Part shown: positions 43,034-52,821 of the stretch, piece after piece
Layout of the letters: each line of letters opens with the position of its first letter
Position numbering within the stretch: the stretch's first letter is position 1
Origin: Nitrosomonas oligotropha
GTDB taxonomy: Bacteria > Pseudomonadota > Gammaproteobacteria > Burkholderiales > Nitrosomonadaceae
Direction: 5' to 3'
Assembly (NCBI RefSeq): GCF_900106555.1
Contig: NZ_FNOE01000002.1
Span: forward strand, 62,001-126,000
Length of the DNA: 64,000 bases
Translations under genes and position numbers: made by a program
Notes under the pieces: model-generated
Seen by the model: the letters and a program-made list of their open reading frames with translations, nothing else
What the model was told of the DNA's origin: nothing
The model's database searches: none

Positions 43034-44227
43034 ATGCACACATCCATCACGCGGCAGGAAATATTCATCCGGTTTGCACTAGTTCTCGTCTGCGCGGGAT
43101 TCTGGCGCGGCGAGTTGAATTATTTTTCTTTTCCCATGCTCATTATTGCTTGCCTGATGGATGGCGGTTTGTACCGGTTGCATCAGGCCCTCAAGCTACC
43201 TCTGGTACAAGCGATTGTGCTGCTGTGCACGCTGTTGCTGGTTGGGTTGTTGTGGAGCGAGCTGCCCGATCATGGCAAGATGAAATGGGTGAAGTACTTT
43301 ATTTTGCTGATGCTGATCCCGTTCTATTTATTGCTGAATAAGGAGCGCATGCCCTGGGCAATCGGTGGATTGATCACGGGTTATCTGCTGGTTTTGGGTC
43401 TGGGTGTGTACCAATGGCAGGTAACAGGCGAGCAGGGAATTGCGCTGTTGAACATGTCCTACCTGAGTTTTTCGGCGATGCTTGGAGCGGGCGCAATCGT
43501 GTCCGTCGGATTGGCTTGCATGAGCCGCTCGGTACCACTGGCAATCGTCTTGTGGATTGTCGCAATCGCATTAATTTATGTGCAATTTCATCAATATGGC
43601 CGGGTGCTTCTGCTGGCGACGCTGATGGCCATCGTGTTGCAAACTTACCTACGCTATAAACTGGATATCCGGAAATTCTTCGGCATTTTTGCCGCTGTGT
43701 CGATAGCCGCAGGGATTTTTGCTTATAGTAGCCCAGCCTTTCAAGAAAGATTGCTGCTGGTTAAGAACGATATCGAATTGTTGCAGGGGGGCAATTACAG
43801 TTCCAGTTTGGGCTATCGCCTAGCCATGTGGGATGTCGGCTTGCATAGTATCGCCGAGCGTCCGTGGACAGGGTATGGCACGGGTGCGCCGGAGCGTTAT
43901 TTCGATACCACGATTCAAACGTACAAAAACGGGCTTTATAAGGATTTGCCGGCATTCCAGAAAACATCGCATTACCATAACGACTGGATTGAGATCGGTA
44001 TGCATATCGGTATCGGGGGCCTGCTGGCGTTGCTTTTTCTTTATTGGGCCTGGTATCAGACATTCCGGAGAATCGGCTTGGGGCTGCTGGGGGCCGGTTT
44101 GGTAAGTTATGTTTTTCTCGCAGGGCTGACGGACGCCTTTCTTATTTTCAGCAGGATGCCGGTATTATTGCTGGTGATCACTGCGATCGCCATGCGCTGG
44201 CAACAACAAAAACCGGAAAGGATTTAA
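43034..44227 (+). CDS. O-antigen ligase/polymerase-like membrane protein
   Basis: The 397-residue protein has about ten to twelve membrane helices and a large periplasmic loop containing SLGYRLAMWDVGLHSI, RPWTGYGTGAPERYF and KTSHYHNDWIEIGMHIG, the Wzy_C/WaaL family pattern with its conserved Arg and His. It ligates or polymerises lipid-linked glycans in the periplasm. I chose the ATG at 43034 (MHTSITRQEIF); the frame is open to 42893, but that leader is polar, Arg-rich and unlikely. It is followed immediately by a GTG-started methyltransferase. Confidence 0.88.
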   Translation: MHTSITRQEIFIRFALVLVCAGFWRGELNYFSFPMLIIACLMDGGLYRLHQALKLPLVQAIVLLCTLLLVGLLWSELPDHGKMKWVKYFILLMLIPFYLLLNKERMPWAIGGLITGYLLVLGLGVYQWQVTGEQGIALLNMSYLSFSAMLGAGAIVSVGLACMSRSVPLAIVLWIVAIALIYVQFHQYGRVLLLATLMAIVLQTYLRYKLDIRKFFGIFAAVSIAAGIFAYSSPAFQERLLLVKNDIELLQGGNYSSSLGYRLAMWDVGLHSIAERPWTGYGTGAPERYFDTTIQTYKNGLYKDLPAFQKTSHYHNDWIEIGMHIGIGGLLALLFLYWAWYQTFRRIGLGLLGAGLVSYVFLAGLTDAFLIFSRMPVLLLVITAIAMRWQQQKPERI

Positions 44228-45214
44228 GTGACGATACCAGCAGAGCGGATTGGCACCGAAGCAAATTCAACTTGCTATGCGTGCGGAAAACAAGGTGAAG
44301 TTCTGTATCGTGGTCTGACCGACCGGCTGTTTGGCGCGCCAGGCGGATGGACACTAAGAAAATGCACGGATGCGGAGTGCGGTCTGATCTGGCTTGATCC
44401 CAGACCGGCGGTGGATGAGATTGGCAAGGCTTACCGGAATTATTATACGCACGGCCATACGAATCATGCGCGGCAATCACGCTGGGCGCGCATCGTTCGC
44501 GCCATTTTGCATACCACGAGTATTTATTTGCTGGGATTGCGGCGTGAACGGCGGCGTTATAAGCGTGTTTATCTGGACAAAACATCGCCGGGACGATTGC
44601 TGGAAGTGGGTTGCGGTAATGGAAAACGGCTGGCGCGCATGCGCGCGCTGGGCTGGGATGTGATGGGGCAGGAAATTGACCCGGTGGCTGCGGAACATGT
44701 GCGTAACGTGAAAGGAATTCCGTTGCATTTAGGACCGCTTGAAACTATCCAATCCGGTGAATATGATGTGGTGCTATTGAGTCACGTCATTGAGCATGTG
44801 CACGATCCCGTGGCGATGCTGATGACTTGCCGCCGTTTGCTGAAGCACAATGGTTTGCTGGTGGTGCTGACGCCGAACGCCGCGAGTTATGGACACAGTA
44901 AGTTCGGCGCCGCGTGGCGTGGTCTTGAGCCGCCCAGGCATTTGCATTTATTTACTAGCCAAACGTTGAACCAGCTGGCGCTGAAAGCTGGTTTCAGCGA
45001 TCCGCGTTGCTGGACAACGCCAATCGGCGCATATGGCATTGGTCAGAGCAGTCCGCCATTGGCTGAAGCAGCAATCGGACAACAGTCCATTACGATCCGC
45101 GATGTCATACGGGGATTCAGGTTTCAGGTGGCTGCCAGCCTAGTTTTCTTGTTTAATAAAAATTCCGGTGAAGAGTGTGTATTAATGGCATCAAAGAAAA
45201 CAACTCCGCCCTGA
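44228..45214 (+). CDS. SAM-dependent methyltransferase with N-terminal zinc-ribbon-like segment
   Basis: The 328-residue protein starts at GTG directly after the ligase stop. Residues 14-50 hold spaced cysteines (CYACGKQ and KCTDAECGLIWLDPRP) as in Methyltransf_23 proteins of glycan loci. The SAM loop is LLEVGCGNGKRLARM and the post-motif is VVLLSHVIEHVHDPVAML. The C-terminal part has NAASYGHSKFGAAWRGLEPP. It may methylate or modify a sugar of the surface glycan; the substrate is unknown. Confidence 0.88.
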   Translation: MTIPAERIGTEANSTCYACGKQGEVLYRGLTDRLFGAPGGWTLRKCTDAECGLIWLDPRPAVDEIGKAYRNYYTHGHTNHARQSRWARIVRAILHTTSIYLLGLRRERRRYKRVYLDKTSPGRLLEVGCGNGKRLARMRALGWDVMGQEIDPVAAEHVRNVKGIPLHLGPLETIQSGEYDVVLLSHVIEHVHDPVAMLMTCRRLLKHNGLLVVLTPNAASYGHSKFGAAWRGLEPPRHLHLFTSQTLNQLALKAGFSDPRCWTTPIGAYGIGQSSPPLAEAAIGQQSITIRDVIRGFRFQVAASLVFLFNKNSGEECVLMASKKTTPP

Positions 45215-45238
45215 TTCACGCTCATAAAGGAGAAATCA

Positions 45239-45922
45239 ATGAACGATATTCAATCAGCGGTTATTCCTGAGTCAGACGGATTCATTCCGGTTAATCCGGT
45301 GGTTGAAGCGTATATGCGCACCTTGGTTACGCACAGCGATCACCCGGTGCTTGCTGAAATGGAAGAATTTGCGCGACTGCGAAATTTTCCGATTGTTAAC
45401 CGCTTGGCCGGTATTTTTCTTGAAACCCAGACGAAAATGATTAACGCCAAGCGGGTATTTGAATTTGGCAGCGGGTATGGGTATTCGGCGTATTGGTTCG
45501 CCAGAGCGGTAGGCGCCGGTGGACGTGTGATATGCAGTGACGCGGATGCCAACAATCGCATGCGTGCGGAGAAATATCTCTCTGCAGCTGATGTATGGCA
45601 ACGAATAGAATTTTGCGTGGGGTTGGCGCAGGATGTTTTTGCCCAAACGGATGGGATATTCGATATTTGTTATAACGATGTAGACAAGGGTTATTATCCG
45701 GAAATCTGGCGGATGGCGAAGCAACGCATCCGTTCCGGAGGGTTATATATTGCCGATAATGTGCTATGGCATGGCCGTGTTGCGTTGCAAGGCTCGCATG
45801 AGACGGTACGTGGTTCGACAGAAGCGATTATGGAGCATAACCGACTGATTTTTAATGATCAGGATTTTGATGCATTTATCAATCCAATCCGTGATGGTGT
45901 GATTGTTGCCCGGAAGAAATAA
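45239..45922 (+). CDS. O-methyltransferase (class I SAM)
   Basis: The 227-residue enzyme resembles caffeoyl-CoA/catechol O-methyltransferases: FEFGSGYGYSAYWFARAVG binds SAM, VICSDADANNRMRAEKYL follows, and FDICYNDVDKGYYPEIW with GGLYIADNVLWHGRVA supplies the metal-binding acidic residues. The start has an ideal AAAGGAGAAATCA site. It is the last of three methyltransferases in the plus-strand group, 24 bases after the previous gene. Confidence 0.9.
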   Translation: MNDIQSAVIPESDGFIPVNPVVEAYMRTLVTHSDHPVLAEMEEFARLRNFPIVNRLAGIFLETQTKMINAKRVFEFGSGYGYSAYWFARAVGAGGRVICSDADANNRMRAEKYLSAADVWQRIEFCVGLAQDVFAQTDGIFDICYNDVDKGYYPEIWRMAKQRIRSGGLYIADNVLWHGRVALQGSHETVRGSTEAIMEHNRLIFNDQDFDAFINPIRDGVIVARKK

Positions 45923-46104
45923 TAGCCGCGCGCGCCTCTGAACGATGCGAATTCTTGTGCGAAGCGGATTTCTTGATTATGCAATTGGCATGGCGGTTTA
46001 ATCGATAAATTGGTATAGTTAATATACTTTTCGTTTGCAATGCGGCATGTTTTTTATGATGTGCACAGTGCTATAAATTATCTTTTTCAAGGAAATAAAT
46101 TTTT

Positions 46105-46359
46105 ATGCAAATTCATGTTTACGATACGTATGTTAAGGCACAAGATGGACATACCATGCACTTTGATGTATTCACAGCGGTGAAAGATGATCAGAAAGCG
46201 GTTGAATATGCCAAACAGTGGTTGACATCAATCGGCGAAAACAATGCGGTTGTGACCAGCCGGGAATGTAGTTTTTGCCATAGCCAGAGCGCTCCTGCAA
46301 ATGTGATTGATGAAATCACAAAAAACGGTTTTTATATATACAAGATGGAAGGCTGTTAA
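46105..46359 (+). CDS. DUF2024 family small protein
   Basis: The 84-residue protein starts MQIHVYDTYVKAQDGHTMHF after a clear AAGGAAAT site and contains ECSFCHSQSAPANVID and a final KMEGC, the DUF2024 signature. Three cysteines and several histidines suggest metal or thiol chemistry, but no function is established. It is a single gene with its own upstream A/T-rich promoter region. Confidence 0.88.
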   Translation: MQIHVYDTYVKAQDGHTMHFDVFTAVKDDQKAVEYAKQWLTSIGENNAVVTSRECSFCHSQSAPANVIDEITKNGFYIYKMEGC

Positions 46360-46462
46360 TAATCTTGGCGAATGGTGGGTCATTGGAATTGAAGATGCTT
46401 CACCCATGATACTGATCAATCGCTGAAAAATCGTATCGACAATACTTCTCAAGGTTTTCAAA

Positions 46463-46978
46463 ATGAAGCGGAAATGTAGAAAATTGATATTGGCTGGTGT
46501 TATTTTTTCACTCTGTAATTCAGTGCAAGCCACAGAGCCGAAATTGCTCGGACAGCATGGTGACTGGACCGCCTATATGTTCATGGAGAACAATAGCAAA
46601 GTGTGTTACATGGTGAGCCAGCCGAAAAAATCGGAAGGGAATTACTCAAAGCGTGGCGATGTATTTGCGTTGATTACGCATCGCCCAGCAGAGAAGAGTA
46701 AAAATGTTTTCAGCTATATCGCCGGTTATCCCTATAAGCCAGGAAGTGATGCGACGGTTACTGTTAACAATCAGAATTTCAAGCTGTTTACTCAGGATGA
46801 TTCAGCGTGGGCTCCCGATCAAGCAACCGATAATAAAATAACGGATGCGATCAAACGTGGAAGCTCCCTGGTGGTTAAAGGTGCATCGGCTCGTGGAACA
46901 GAAACCGTGGATACATTCGGACTGGGCGGTTCGACGTCCGCCCATAAGGCAATCTCGGCTGAATGTGGTGTGAAATAA
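46463..46978 (+). CDS. IalB-like periplasmic protein
   Basis: The 171-residue protein has a signal peptide (MKRKCRKLILAGVIFSLCNS, cleavage near residues 22-24) and a domain like invasion-associated locus B: LGQHGDWTAYMF, KVCYMVSQPKKSEGNY and VDTFGLGGSTSAH. In environmental bacteria IalB-like proteins are periplasmic and of unknown role. The gene is separate from DUF2024 by about 100 bases. Confidence 0.85.
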   Translation: MKRKCRKLILAGVIFSLCNSVQATEPKLLGQHGDWTAYMFMENNSKVCYMVSQPKKSEGNYSKRGDVFALITHRPAEKSKNVFSYIAGYPYKPGSDATVTVNNQNFKLFTQDDSAWAPDQATDNKITDAIKRGSSLVVKGASARGTETVDTFGLGGSTSAHKAISAECGVK

Positions 46979-47031
46979 CTGGTTTCTTATCGCGTAGTTA
47001 GAAAATCTCGATCCAGCAGGCGGGGAAAAGT

Positions 47032-47376
47032 ATGAGTGACAAGATCGTTATTTATCAAAAACCAACTTGCAGTAAATGCAGGGAGACTCTATCTTTACTC
47101 AAAGAAAGTGGTGAAGAGTTCGAGTCAATCAATTATTACGAGGTGCCTTTAACAGCAGATAAGCTGCGCGAGTTAATCCAAAAACTTAACCTGCCGGTGC
47201 GTGATATTTTACGTAAAGATGAATCCGCGGCGCGTGATTTAAGTGCAGCATCGGATGATGAAATTCTAGCAGCAATGGTTAGAAATCCGGATCTGATTCA
47301 GCGGCCCATCGTGGTGAGGGGTAACCAAGCCAAACTATGCCGCCCGCCAGAGAATGTATTGGAATTGCTTAAATAA
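47032..47376 (+). CDS. ArsC/Spx-family arsenate reductase-like protein
   Basis: The 114-residue thioredoxin-fold protein starts MSDKIVIYQKPTCSKCRETL; the redox motif is CSKC (Cys13 and Cys16). LRKDESAARDL and NPDLIQRPIVVRGNQAKLCR, with the conserved RPIV, complete the ArsC family pattern. No ars genes are adjacent, so arsenate reduction is uncertain; a general thiol or stress role is equally possible. Confidence 0.85.
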   Translation: MSDKIVIYQKPTCSKCRETLSLLKESGEEFESINYYEVPLTADKLRELIQKLNLPVRDILRKDESAARDLSAASDDEILAAMVRNPDLIQRPIVVRGNQAKLCRPPENVLELLK

Positions 47377-47438
47377 GATCAACAGTAGTGCTCTGTCGTT
47401 GCGCGTGTCAATCTGCGGTACTTCTGATAGGTATAAAA

Positions 47439-47475
47439 AATAAGGATCAGTGCTGGCATCGCACTGATCCTTATT
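47439..47475 (-). terminator. Terminator of the rpsP-rimM-trmD-rplS operon
   Basis: A 15-bp perfect stem (47439-47453 with 47461-47475, loop of 7) sits 22 bases beyond rplS. On the minus strand it runs into a T-rich tract (TTTTTTATACC). It may also stop the ArsC-like transcript from the other side. Confidence 0.88.
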
Positions 47476-47497
47476 GTGATTTTGTTGTGCTGCTTGT

Positions 47498-47905
47498 CTA
47501 CTCTGCGGTTGTTGCGGCTGCTGCGTTTTTGTTATCACCAGAAGACGCACGAGCGGGCAGTTTCTCGCGAATCCGGGCCGACTTGCCTGCGCGGTCTCTG
47601 AGGTAATAGAGTTTTGCACGGCAAACGTCACCGCGGCGCTTAATTTCTATGCTCGCTATCAATGGCGAATAGGTCTGGAAAGTACGTTCCACACCTTCTC
47701 CGCTTGAAATCTTCCGCACTGTGAACGCTGAATTCAAACCACGATTACGTTTGGCTATTACGACGCCTTCGTAAGCCTGTACGCGTTTACGATCACCTTC
47801 AACCACATTAACGCTGACAATGACGGTATCTCCCGGAGAGAAATCAGGTATTTCTTTATTCAGGCGTTTAATTTCTTCTGCTTCTAATTGTTCGATGATG
47901 TTCAT
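47498..47905 (-). CDS. rplS: 50S ribosomal protein L19
   Basis: L19 lies at the 30S-50S interface. The 135 residues begin [20 protein letters not shown] and contain [40 protein letters not shown] and [16 protein letters not shown]. The Ala-rich tail (about 15 residues) is an extension beyond the E. coli protein (115). It is the last gene of the rpsP operon, 16 bases after trmD. Confidence 0.97.
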   Translation of the reverse strand: MNIIEQLEAEEIKRLNKEIPDFSPGDTVIVSVNVVEGDRKRVQAYEGVVIAKRNRGLNSAFTVRKISSGEGVERTFQTYSPLIASIEIKRRGDVCRAKLYYLRDRAGKSARIREKLPARASSGDNKNAAAATTAE

Positions 47906-47921
47906 GATATTTCCCCTCTTT

Positions 47922-48692
47922 CTACCTGGATTTACAGGATTGTTTAAATTCTTCCAACAGTTTTTCTTCTTCTCGCGTCAAGCCATGCGAAAATTTTAAC
48001 GCGAATAAATCAGGCCGCTTCAACCATGTTCTGCCGAGTGCTTGCTGCAAGCGCCAACGGCGGATATAGGCATGATTGCCTGACATCAATATTTCCGGTA
48101 CACGATTTCCCTGATACACCTCAGGGCGAGTGTAATGCGGATAATCCAATAATCCTTCCACAAATGAATCTTGATTTGCAGATTCGGGATCTCCTAGAGC
48201 GCCCGGGATTTGCCGCACTATACAGTCAATTAACACCATTGCAGCCAGCTCGCCGCCGGAAACTACATAATCGCCAATTGAAATCTCAATTTCTACTTGA
48301 CGATTGATTAAGCGCTCATCCACGCCTTCATATCGCCCGCACAGCATAATCAGTCCTGGCATTTTGCTCAGCTGCGTCACCATTTGGTGGTCAAGCCGTT
48401 TTCCCTGGGGTGTGAGATAAGCAACCGTGGGTTTTTCAATCCCAGCAGCATGCTGTCTCGCTTTGGCTTGTATGATGGCATCTTCCAACGGTTGAGCCAT
48501 CATGACCATTCCGGGGCCACCCCCGTACGGACTATCATCGACAGTACGATAATTATTGCTGGTAAAGTCGCGCGGATTCCATGTGTTGAGTCGAAAGATA
48601 TTATTCTTGTTTGCTTTTCCTGTTATGCCATAGTGCGTGATGGCATTAAACATTTCCGGAAATAGCGTAATAACATCGCATTCAAAAGGCAT
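47922..48692 (-). CDS. trmD: tRNA (guanine-37-N1) methyltransferase
   Basis: TrmD makes m1G37 in tRNA and prevents frameshifting. The 256 residues show the trefoil-knot SAM site: [37 protein letters not shown] and [16 protein letters not shown]. The start [15 protein letters not shown] is typical. It is third in the rpsP-rimM-trmD-rplS operon, 14 bases after rimM. Confidence 0.97.
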   Translation of the reverse strand: MPFECDVITLFPEMFNAITHYGITGKANKNNIFRLNTWNPRDFTSNNYRTVDDSPYGGGPGMVMMAQPLEDAIIQAKARQHAAGIEKPTVAYLTPQGKRLDHQMVTQLSKMPGLIMLCGRYEGVDERLINRQVEIEISIGDYVVSGGELAAMVLIDCIVRQIPGALGDPESANQDSFVEGLLDYPHYTRPEVYQGNRVPEILMSGNHAYIRRWRLQQALGRTWLKRPDLFALKFSHGLTREEEKLLEEFKQSCKSR

Positions 48693-48706
48693 CGCTCATT
48701 ATTACC

Positions 48707-49219
48707 TTAATCGTCTTTGCCCCAATCCACTATAACTCGAGAAAGCTTCAAATCAACTTTGATGATGAACTGATCAACAAAGGGAATAAGGATTTCTTTT
48801 TTATCCTCGCTCCCACTTTGTATGCACAAAACATCATTTGCGCCCGTCTCAAGTAAGCCAACAATCTTACCTAATTCTTCACCCGCTAGATTTTGCACCG
48901 TAGTACCAATCAAATCCGACCAATAATAACCATCCATTCCATTTTCTGATAAATCAGGAAGCTGGTCGCGCGGGATTGCTATTTGCATTCCGTTTAATGC
49001 GAAGGCTTGTGTGCGATCGGTATATTCGGCGAATTTTGCATTCAGGATGCTGCCATTCATACGGCCGGAAACAACATTCACTTTCTGCCAGTCTTTGTTA
49101 TCTTTACTTAACCACCATACTGGATATTGCATTAATCCATCGATGTGTTCTGTATACGGATTAACTTTTACCCAGCCATAAACGCCAAATGGGCCGATAA
49201 TATGGCCCATTATCACCAT
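48707..49219 (-). CDS. rimM: 16S rRNA processing protein RimM
   Basis: RimM binds S19 and helps mature the 30S head. The 170 residues begin MVIMGHIIGPFGVYGWVKVN (N-terminal beta-barrel) and end with a PRC-barrel: YYWSDLIGTTVQNLAGEELG and LIPFVDQFIIKVDL. It lies 22 bases after rpsP and 14 before trmD. Confidence 0.95.
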   Translation of the reverse strand: MVIMGHIIGPFGVYGWVKVNPYTEHIDGLMQYPVWWLSKDNKDWQKVNVVSGRMNGSILNAKFAEYTDRTQAFALNGMQIAIPRDQLPDLSENGMDGYYWSDLIGTTVQNLAGEELGKIVGLLETGANDVLCIQSGSEDKKEILIPFVDQFIIKVDLKLSRVIVDWGKDD

Positions 49220-49241
49220 CGGTGTATTTTGTTCGCTTATT

Positions 49242-49508
49242 TTAGCTATTTGCTGATGCGACTTTGCTGGTGGAAAACTGCTTGATTAACCGGGTTGCCG
49301 TTGACGATAACTGGGCACCTTGAGATTGCCAGTAAGCAACGCGATCTAATTGAACGCGCAATGCTTCTTCTTTCCCGGTGGCTCGTGGATTATAAAAGCC
49401 TACACGTTCGATAAACCGGCCGTCACGTGCGTAGCGTGAATTAGCTACTACCATATTAAAAAACGGACGTTTTTTTGCGCCACCCCTTGCCAATCTAATT
49501 ATAACCAT
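49242..49508 (-). CDS. rpsP: 30S ribosomal protein S16
   Basis: The 88-residue S16 contains [37 protein letters not shown] and [13 protein letters not shown]. It is the first gene of the minus-strand ribosomal operon and has a plausible promoter about 60 bases upstream. Confidence 0.97.
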   Translation of the reverse strand: MVIIRLARGGAKKRPFFNMVVANSRYARDGRFIERVGFYNPRATGKEEALRVQLDRVAYWQSQGAQLSSTATRLIKQFSTSKVASANS

Positions 49509-49566
49509 GTTTTTCCTATAAACCTGTCAGTCTAAAAGTATGAAGCTTGAATTTAATTAACGTTTA

Positions 49567-49596
49567 ATTTTACAGTAATTCTTGCGATTCTGACAA
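49567..49596 (-). promoter_or_regulatory. Candidate sigma-70 promoter of the rpsP operon
   Basis: On the minus strand TTGTCA (49596-49591) and TAAAAT (49572-49567) are separated by 18 bases and lie 59 bases before the rpsP start. Confidence 0.5.
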
Positions 49597-49638
49597 GTGC
49601 TAAAATAGCCATGAATTACCATGATGCTATTAAAGTAA

Positions 49639-50973
49639 GTGCGGATACTATGTCCAATTACAGTATTTCTGAAGCGAGATTATAAATTGCTCTCAAAGTT
49701 TTCCAAGAACTTGATTATCGATGAATCAAACCAGTGCGTTTCATGTGGTTTATGTTTGCCGCATTGCCCAACTTATCGTGTGTTGAAATCGGAAGCGGAT
49801 TCTCCGCGTGGGCGTATCGCTTTAATGAATGGTGTTGCGAATGGGCGGATTGCTTTGAATGCGCGATTTATTCAGCATATGGATCGTTGTTTGACGTGCC
49901 GGGCTTGCGAAGCGGTTTGTCCGAATAGTGTTTCTTATGGACGTTTAATCGATGAAACGCGCGCCCTGATTGCGGATCAATCAAAATCTGCGGCAGCCGC
50001 CCGGAAATCAAACTGGCGCATTGCGCTGGAACGGCTATTGCTAACCCAACCCATGCGTTTGGACCGGTTGCGCCGATTGCTGCATTTCCTGCAGAAGAGA
50101 GAATGGCTGCGCGGGTTGCGGAAATTAGGTTTGATCGAAAAAAATCGAATATTTAAATTCATCGCTCAACTTCCTGTAGTTAAGTTCCCCTATGCAGCGG
50201 CTGCGGATGGGGAAAATACTGCGAGCAATAACGGCACTTGGCGGCCGGTTTATCCCGCGCAGGGTGAGAAGCGTGGTGAAGTCGCATTATTTTTGGGATG
50301 TGTGGCGCGTGTGACCGATGTAGCCACCTTAAATTCGAGTATTTATGTATTGAATCGCTTGGGCTACACAGTCCATATTCCGCGCGATCAAACGTGCTGC
50401 GGCGCTATTTATCAGCATAGCGGCGCGCTGGAGCAAGCCGGTGCGCTGGTGCAACGGAATAAAAAGGCTTTTGCTGAATTTGATGCGGTGATCAGTACCG
50501 CATCGGGTTGTGGTGTGCAATTGTTGGAGTCCGGCGTCGCCGGTGAGCAGGGCAAAGTTATGGATATCAGCCAATTCCTGATGGCGGCAAAGGGGTGGGA
50601 GAGTATTGACATTGCGTCATTGGCGCAAAAAATTCTAGTGCACGAGCCGTGCAGTTTGCGGCATGTATTGCGTGAGCAGGCATATCCTTATCAATTGATT
50701 GCCCGAATACCCGGCGCGGAAGCGGTGCCTTTGGCTGGCAATGACCAATGCTGCGGTGCTGCGGGTACTTATTTCATCGATCAGCCCGAAATTGCGGATA
50801 TGTTGCTGCAAAACAAGATAACTACGGTGAAGGAAAGCAAGGCCCAGTACTTGGTGACTTCGAATATCGGTTGCGCGATGCATATAGCCAATGGATTGTA
50901 TGAAAACGGAATTCATGTCGAAGTGTTGCATCCGGTTACGTTGCTGGCTAGACAAATGGGGTTGGAATTATAA
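49639..50973 (+). CDS. GlcF/LldE-like iron-sulfur oxidoreductase subunit
   Basis: The protein has two 4Fe-4S motifs (CVSCGLCLPHCPTYR and CLTCRACEAVCPNS) and two CCG domains (DQTCCGAIYQHSG and NDQCCGAAGTYF), the layout of glycolate oxidase subunit GlcF and related heterodisulfide-reductase-like subunits. It should pass electrons from a flavin subunit toward quinone. No glcD or glcE is adjacent, so the partner must lie elsewhere. The longest frame starts at GTG 49639 (444 residues); a TTG at 49687 giving MLSKFSKNLIIDES fits the family length as well, and neither has a strong ribosome site. Confidence 0.85.
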   Translation: MRILCPITVFLKRDYKLLSKFSKNLIIDESNQCVSCGLCLPHCPTYRVLKSEADSPRGRIALMNGVANGRIALNARFIQHMDRCLTCRACEAVCPNSVSYGRLIDETRALIADQSKSAAAARKSNWRIALERLLLTQPMRLDRLRRLLHFLQKREWLRGLRKLGLIEKNRIFKFIAQLPVVKFPYAAAADGENTASNNGTWRPVYPAQGEKRGEVALFLGCVARVTDVATLNSSIYVLNRLGYTVHIPRDQTCCGAIYQHSGALEQAGALVQRNKKAFAEFDAVISTASGCGVQLLESGVAGEQGKVMDISQFLMAAKGWESIDIASLAQKILVHEPCSLRHVLREQAYPYQLIARIPGAEAVPLAGNDQCCGAAGTYFIDQPEIADMLLQNKITTVKESKAQYLVTSNIGCAMHIANGLYENGIHVEVLHPVTLLARQMGLEL

Positions 50974-51058
50974 CTGGGTAAATTTTAGTGTACCTAAATG
51001 CGGGCATATCGGCCTATAATGACGCGTCAATTCTTATTCAAGGATGAGGTAGAAGACG

Positions 51059-51685
51059 ATGATTACTATCGATAAGCTTATCATTGGTTTTGACAGCGCC
51101 CTGCGGACACTCTCGACGCCGGCCCAGACTTTGCGGCCTGTGCCTGGCAATGAGCTGCCGGAAGCTGAGATGACGGATGCGGAAAAACGATTGTCGTGTG
51201 CATTGATGCGGGTGAACCATGTCGGTGAAGTGTGCGCGCAAGCGTTGTATCAGGGGCAGGGGCTGACAGCACGCAATGAGACGGTACAGCAAACGCTGAT
51301 GCAGGCCGCGCGTGAAGAAACCGAGCATCTGGCCTGGACAGAGCGCCGTATCGCTGAACTGGGCGGGCATAAAAGTTTCCTGAACCCGCTCTGGTACGGC
51401 GGATCTTTTGCCATCGGTGTTGTGGCAGGCATGCTGGGGGATAAATGGAATCTGGGTTTTCTTGCCGAAACGGAACACCAAGTCGGCGCCCATCTGGCCG
51501 GTCATTTAGAGCAGTTGCCCAATCATGACGAGAAAAGCCGTGCCATCGTGTCGCAAATGAAAATTGATGAAGCCAGTCATGCGACCATGGCATTGTCATA
51601 CGGTGGCGCAGAATTGCCGCTGCCGGTGAAATTAACCATGAAACTTGGATCGAAATTAATGACTCATACCGCATACTGGGTTTGA
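51059..51685 (+). CDS. coq7: Demethoxyubiquinone hydroxylase Coq7
   Basis: Coq7 is a membrane-associated di-iron hydroxylase in ubiquinone synthesis. The 208 residues carry the iron ligands in [32 protein letters not shown] and [13 protein letters not shown]. The start has a GAGGTAGAAG site. It is a single gene between the GlcF-like and YqgE genes. Confidence 0.93.
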   Translation: MITIDKLIIGFDSALRTLSTPAQTLRPVPGNELPEAEMTDAEKRLSCALMRVNHVGEVCAQALYQGQGLTARNETVQQTLMQAAREETEHLAWTERRIAELGGHKSFLNPLWYGGSFAIGVVAGMLGDKWNLGFLAETEHQVGAHLAGHLEQLPNHDEKSRAIVSQMKIDEASHATMALSYGGAELPLPVKLTMKLGSKLMTHTAYWV

Positions 51686-51762
51686 GAGCGGCATTACATT
51701 GGAAAGATATCGGATAAGAGAGAAATCAGAATAGTCAGGTCATCGGTCAAAAAACATTCGCA

Positions 51763-52323
51763 ATGAAAAGTATTAATTTGACACATCATTTTCTAATTGC
51801 AATGCCGGCAATGGCAGATTCTGTTTTTTCCAAAACACTGACGTATGTTTGTGAACATAACGAGCAAGGCGCGCTTGGTATCGTCATCAACCGTCCCACC
51901 GATCTGACACTGATCAACCTTTTTAAACAATTGGGTATTCCACCGGCAGATTCTCTGGCGGACGCGGCGCCTGTGTTATTTGGCGGGCCGGTCCAACTCG
52001 ATTGCGGATTCGTATTGCATCAACCGGTCGGTAAGTGGCAATCCACGCTGGCCGTGAATGGAGAGGTGGGATTGACTACCTCATTGGATATTTTAAAAGC
52101 GATCGCCAATGCCGAGGGGCCGGATCAAGTCTTGATCGCGATGGGTTATGCAGGCTGGGCTGCGGGGCAAATCGAGCATGAGTTGGCGCAGAATGCCTGG
52201 TTGACCGTGCCTGCATCAACGAACGTGATATTCGATATGCCAACAGAAGAAAGGCTACCGGCTGCGATGCAGCTGCTGGGGATTCAGGATGCCAATCTCT
52301 CCAATGAAGTCGGGCATGCCTGA
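51763..52323 (+). CDS. YqgE/AlgH family protein
   Basis: The 186-residue protein starts [20 protein letters not shown] and shows the family's [35 protein letters not shown] and [16 protein letters not shown]. The biochemical role of YqgE/AlgH is unknown; it nearly always precedes ruvX, as here, 12 bases away. It opens the yqgE-ruvX-pyrR-pyrB-pyrC' operon. Confidence 0.93.
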   Translation: MKSINLTHHFLIAMPAMADSVFSKTLTYVCEHNEQGALGIVINRPTDLTLINLFKQLGIPPADSLADAAPVLFGGPVQLDCGFVLHQPVGKWQSTLAVNGEVGLTTSLDILKAIANAEGPDQVLIAMGYAGWAAGQIEHELAQNAWLTVPASTNVIFDMPTEERLPAAMQLLGIQDANLSNEVGHA

Positions 52324-52335
52324 ATTTTAGTTCGT

Positions 52336-52821
52336 ATGACGGAAAGTCTTCTCGATGAATCACCGGAAAATCATGTACCAGACCAGCTTCCAGCCGGAGC
52401 TGTGCTGGCCTTTGATTTCGGAAAAAAACGCATTGGTGTGGCGATTGGTAATGCAGCCGTGGGGGTGGCGCACCCGCTGGCAACGGTGGACAGTGAAGTG
52501 ACAGAACGGCGTTTCGCGCTGATCGGGCAACTGATCCAAACCTGGCAACCGGTTTTGCTGGTTGTGGGTTTGCCACTGCATAGCGACGGCACGGTGCATG
52601 AATTGACGCAATTAAGCCAGCGTTTCGCGCGACGGCTGTCAGGCCGTTTTAATATCCAAGTGATCATGAAAGACGAGCGTTATACCAGCGAAACAGCCAG
52701 TGCAACGTTACGCGAAGCCGGTATCACGGGAAGAAAACAAAAAGCGGTATTGGATCAGGTCGCGGCACAACAAATCCTTCAATCATTCTTTGACGAGCAG
52801 TATGCAATTACCAGACGCTGA
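52336..52821 (+). CDS. ruvX: Holliday junction resolvase-like RNase RuvX (YqgF)
   Basis: The 161-residue RNase H-fold protein contains VLAFDFGKKRIGVAIGN with the first catalytic Asp, VGLPLHSDGT, KDERYTSETA with the second acidic residue, and DQVAAQQILQSF. YqgF is involved in 16S rRNA 5' end maturation and is related to RuvC. It overlaps pyrR by 20 bases. Confidence 0.92.
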   Translation: MTESLLDESPENHVPDQLPAGAVLAFDFGKKRIGVAIGNAAVGVAHPLATVDSEVTERRFALIGQLIQTWQPVLLVVGLPLHSDGTVHELTQLSQRFARRLSGRFNIQVIMKDERYTSETASATLREAGITGRKQKAVLDQVAAQQILQSFFDEQYAITRR

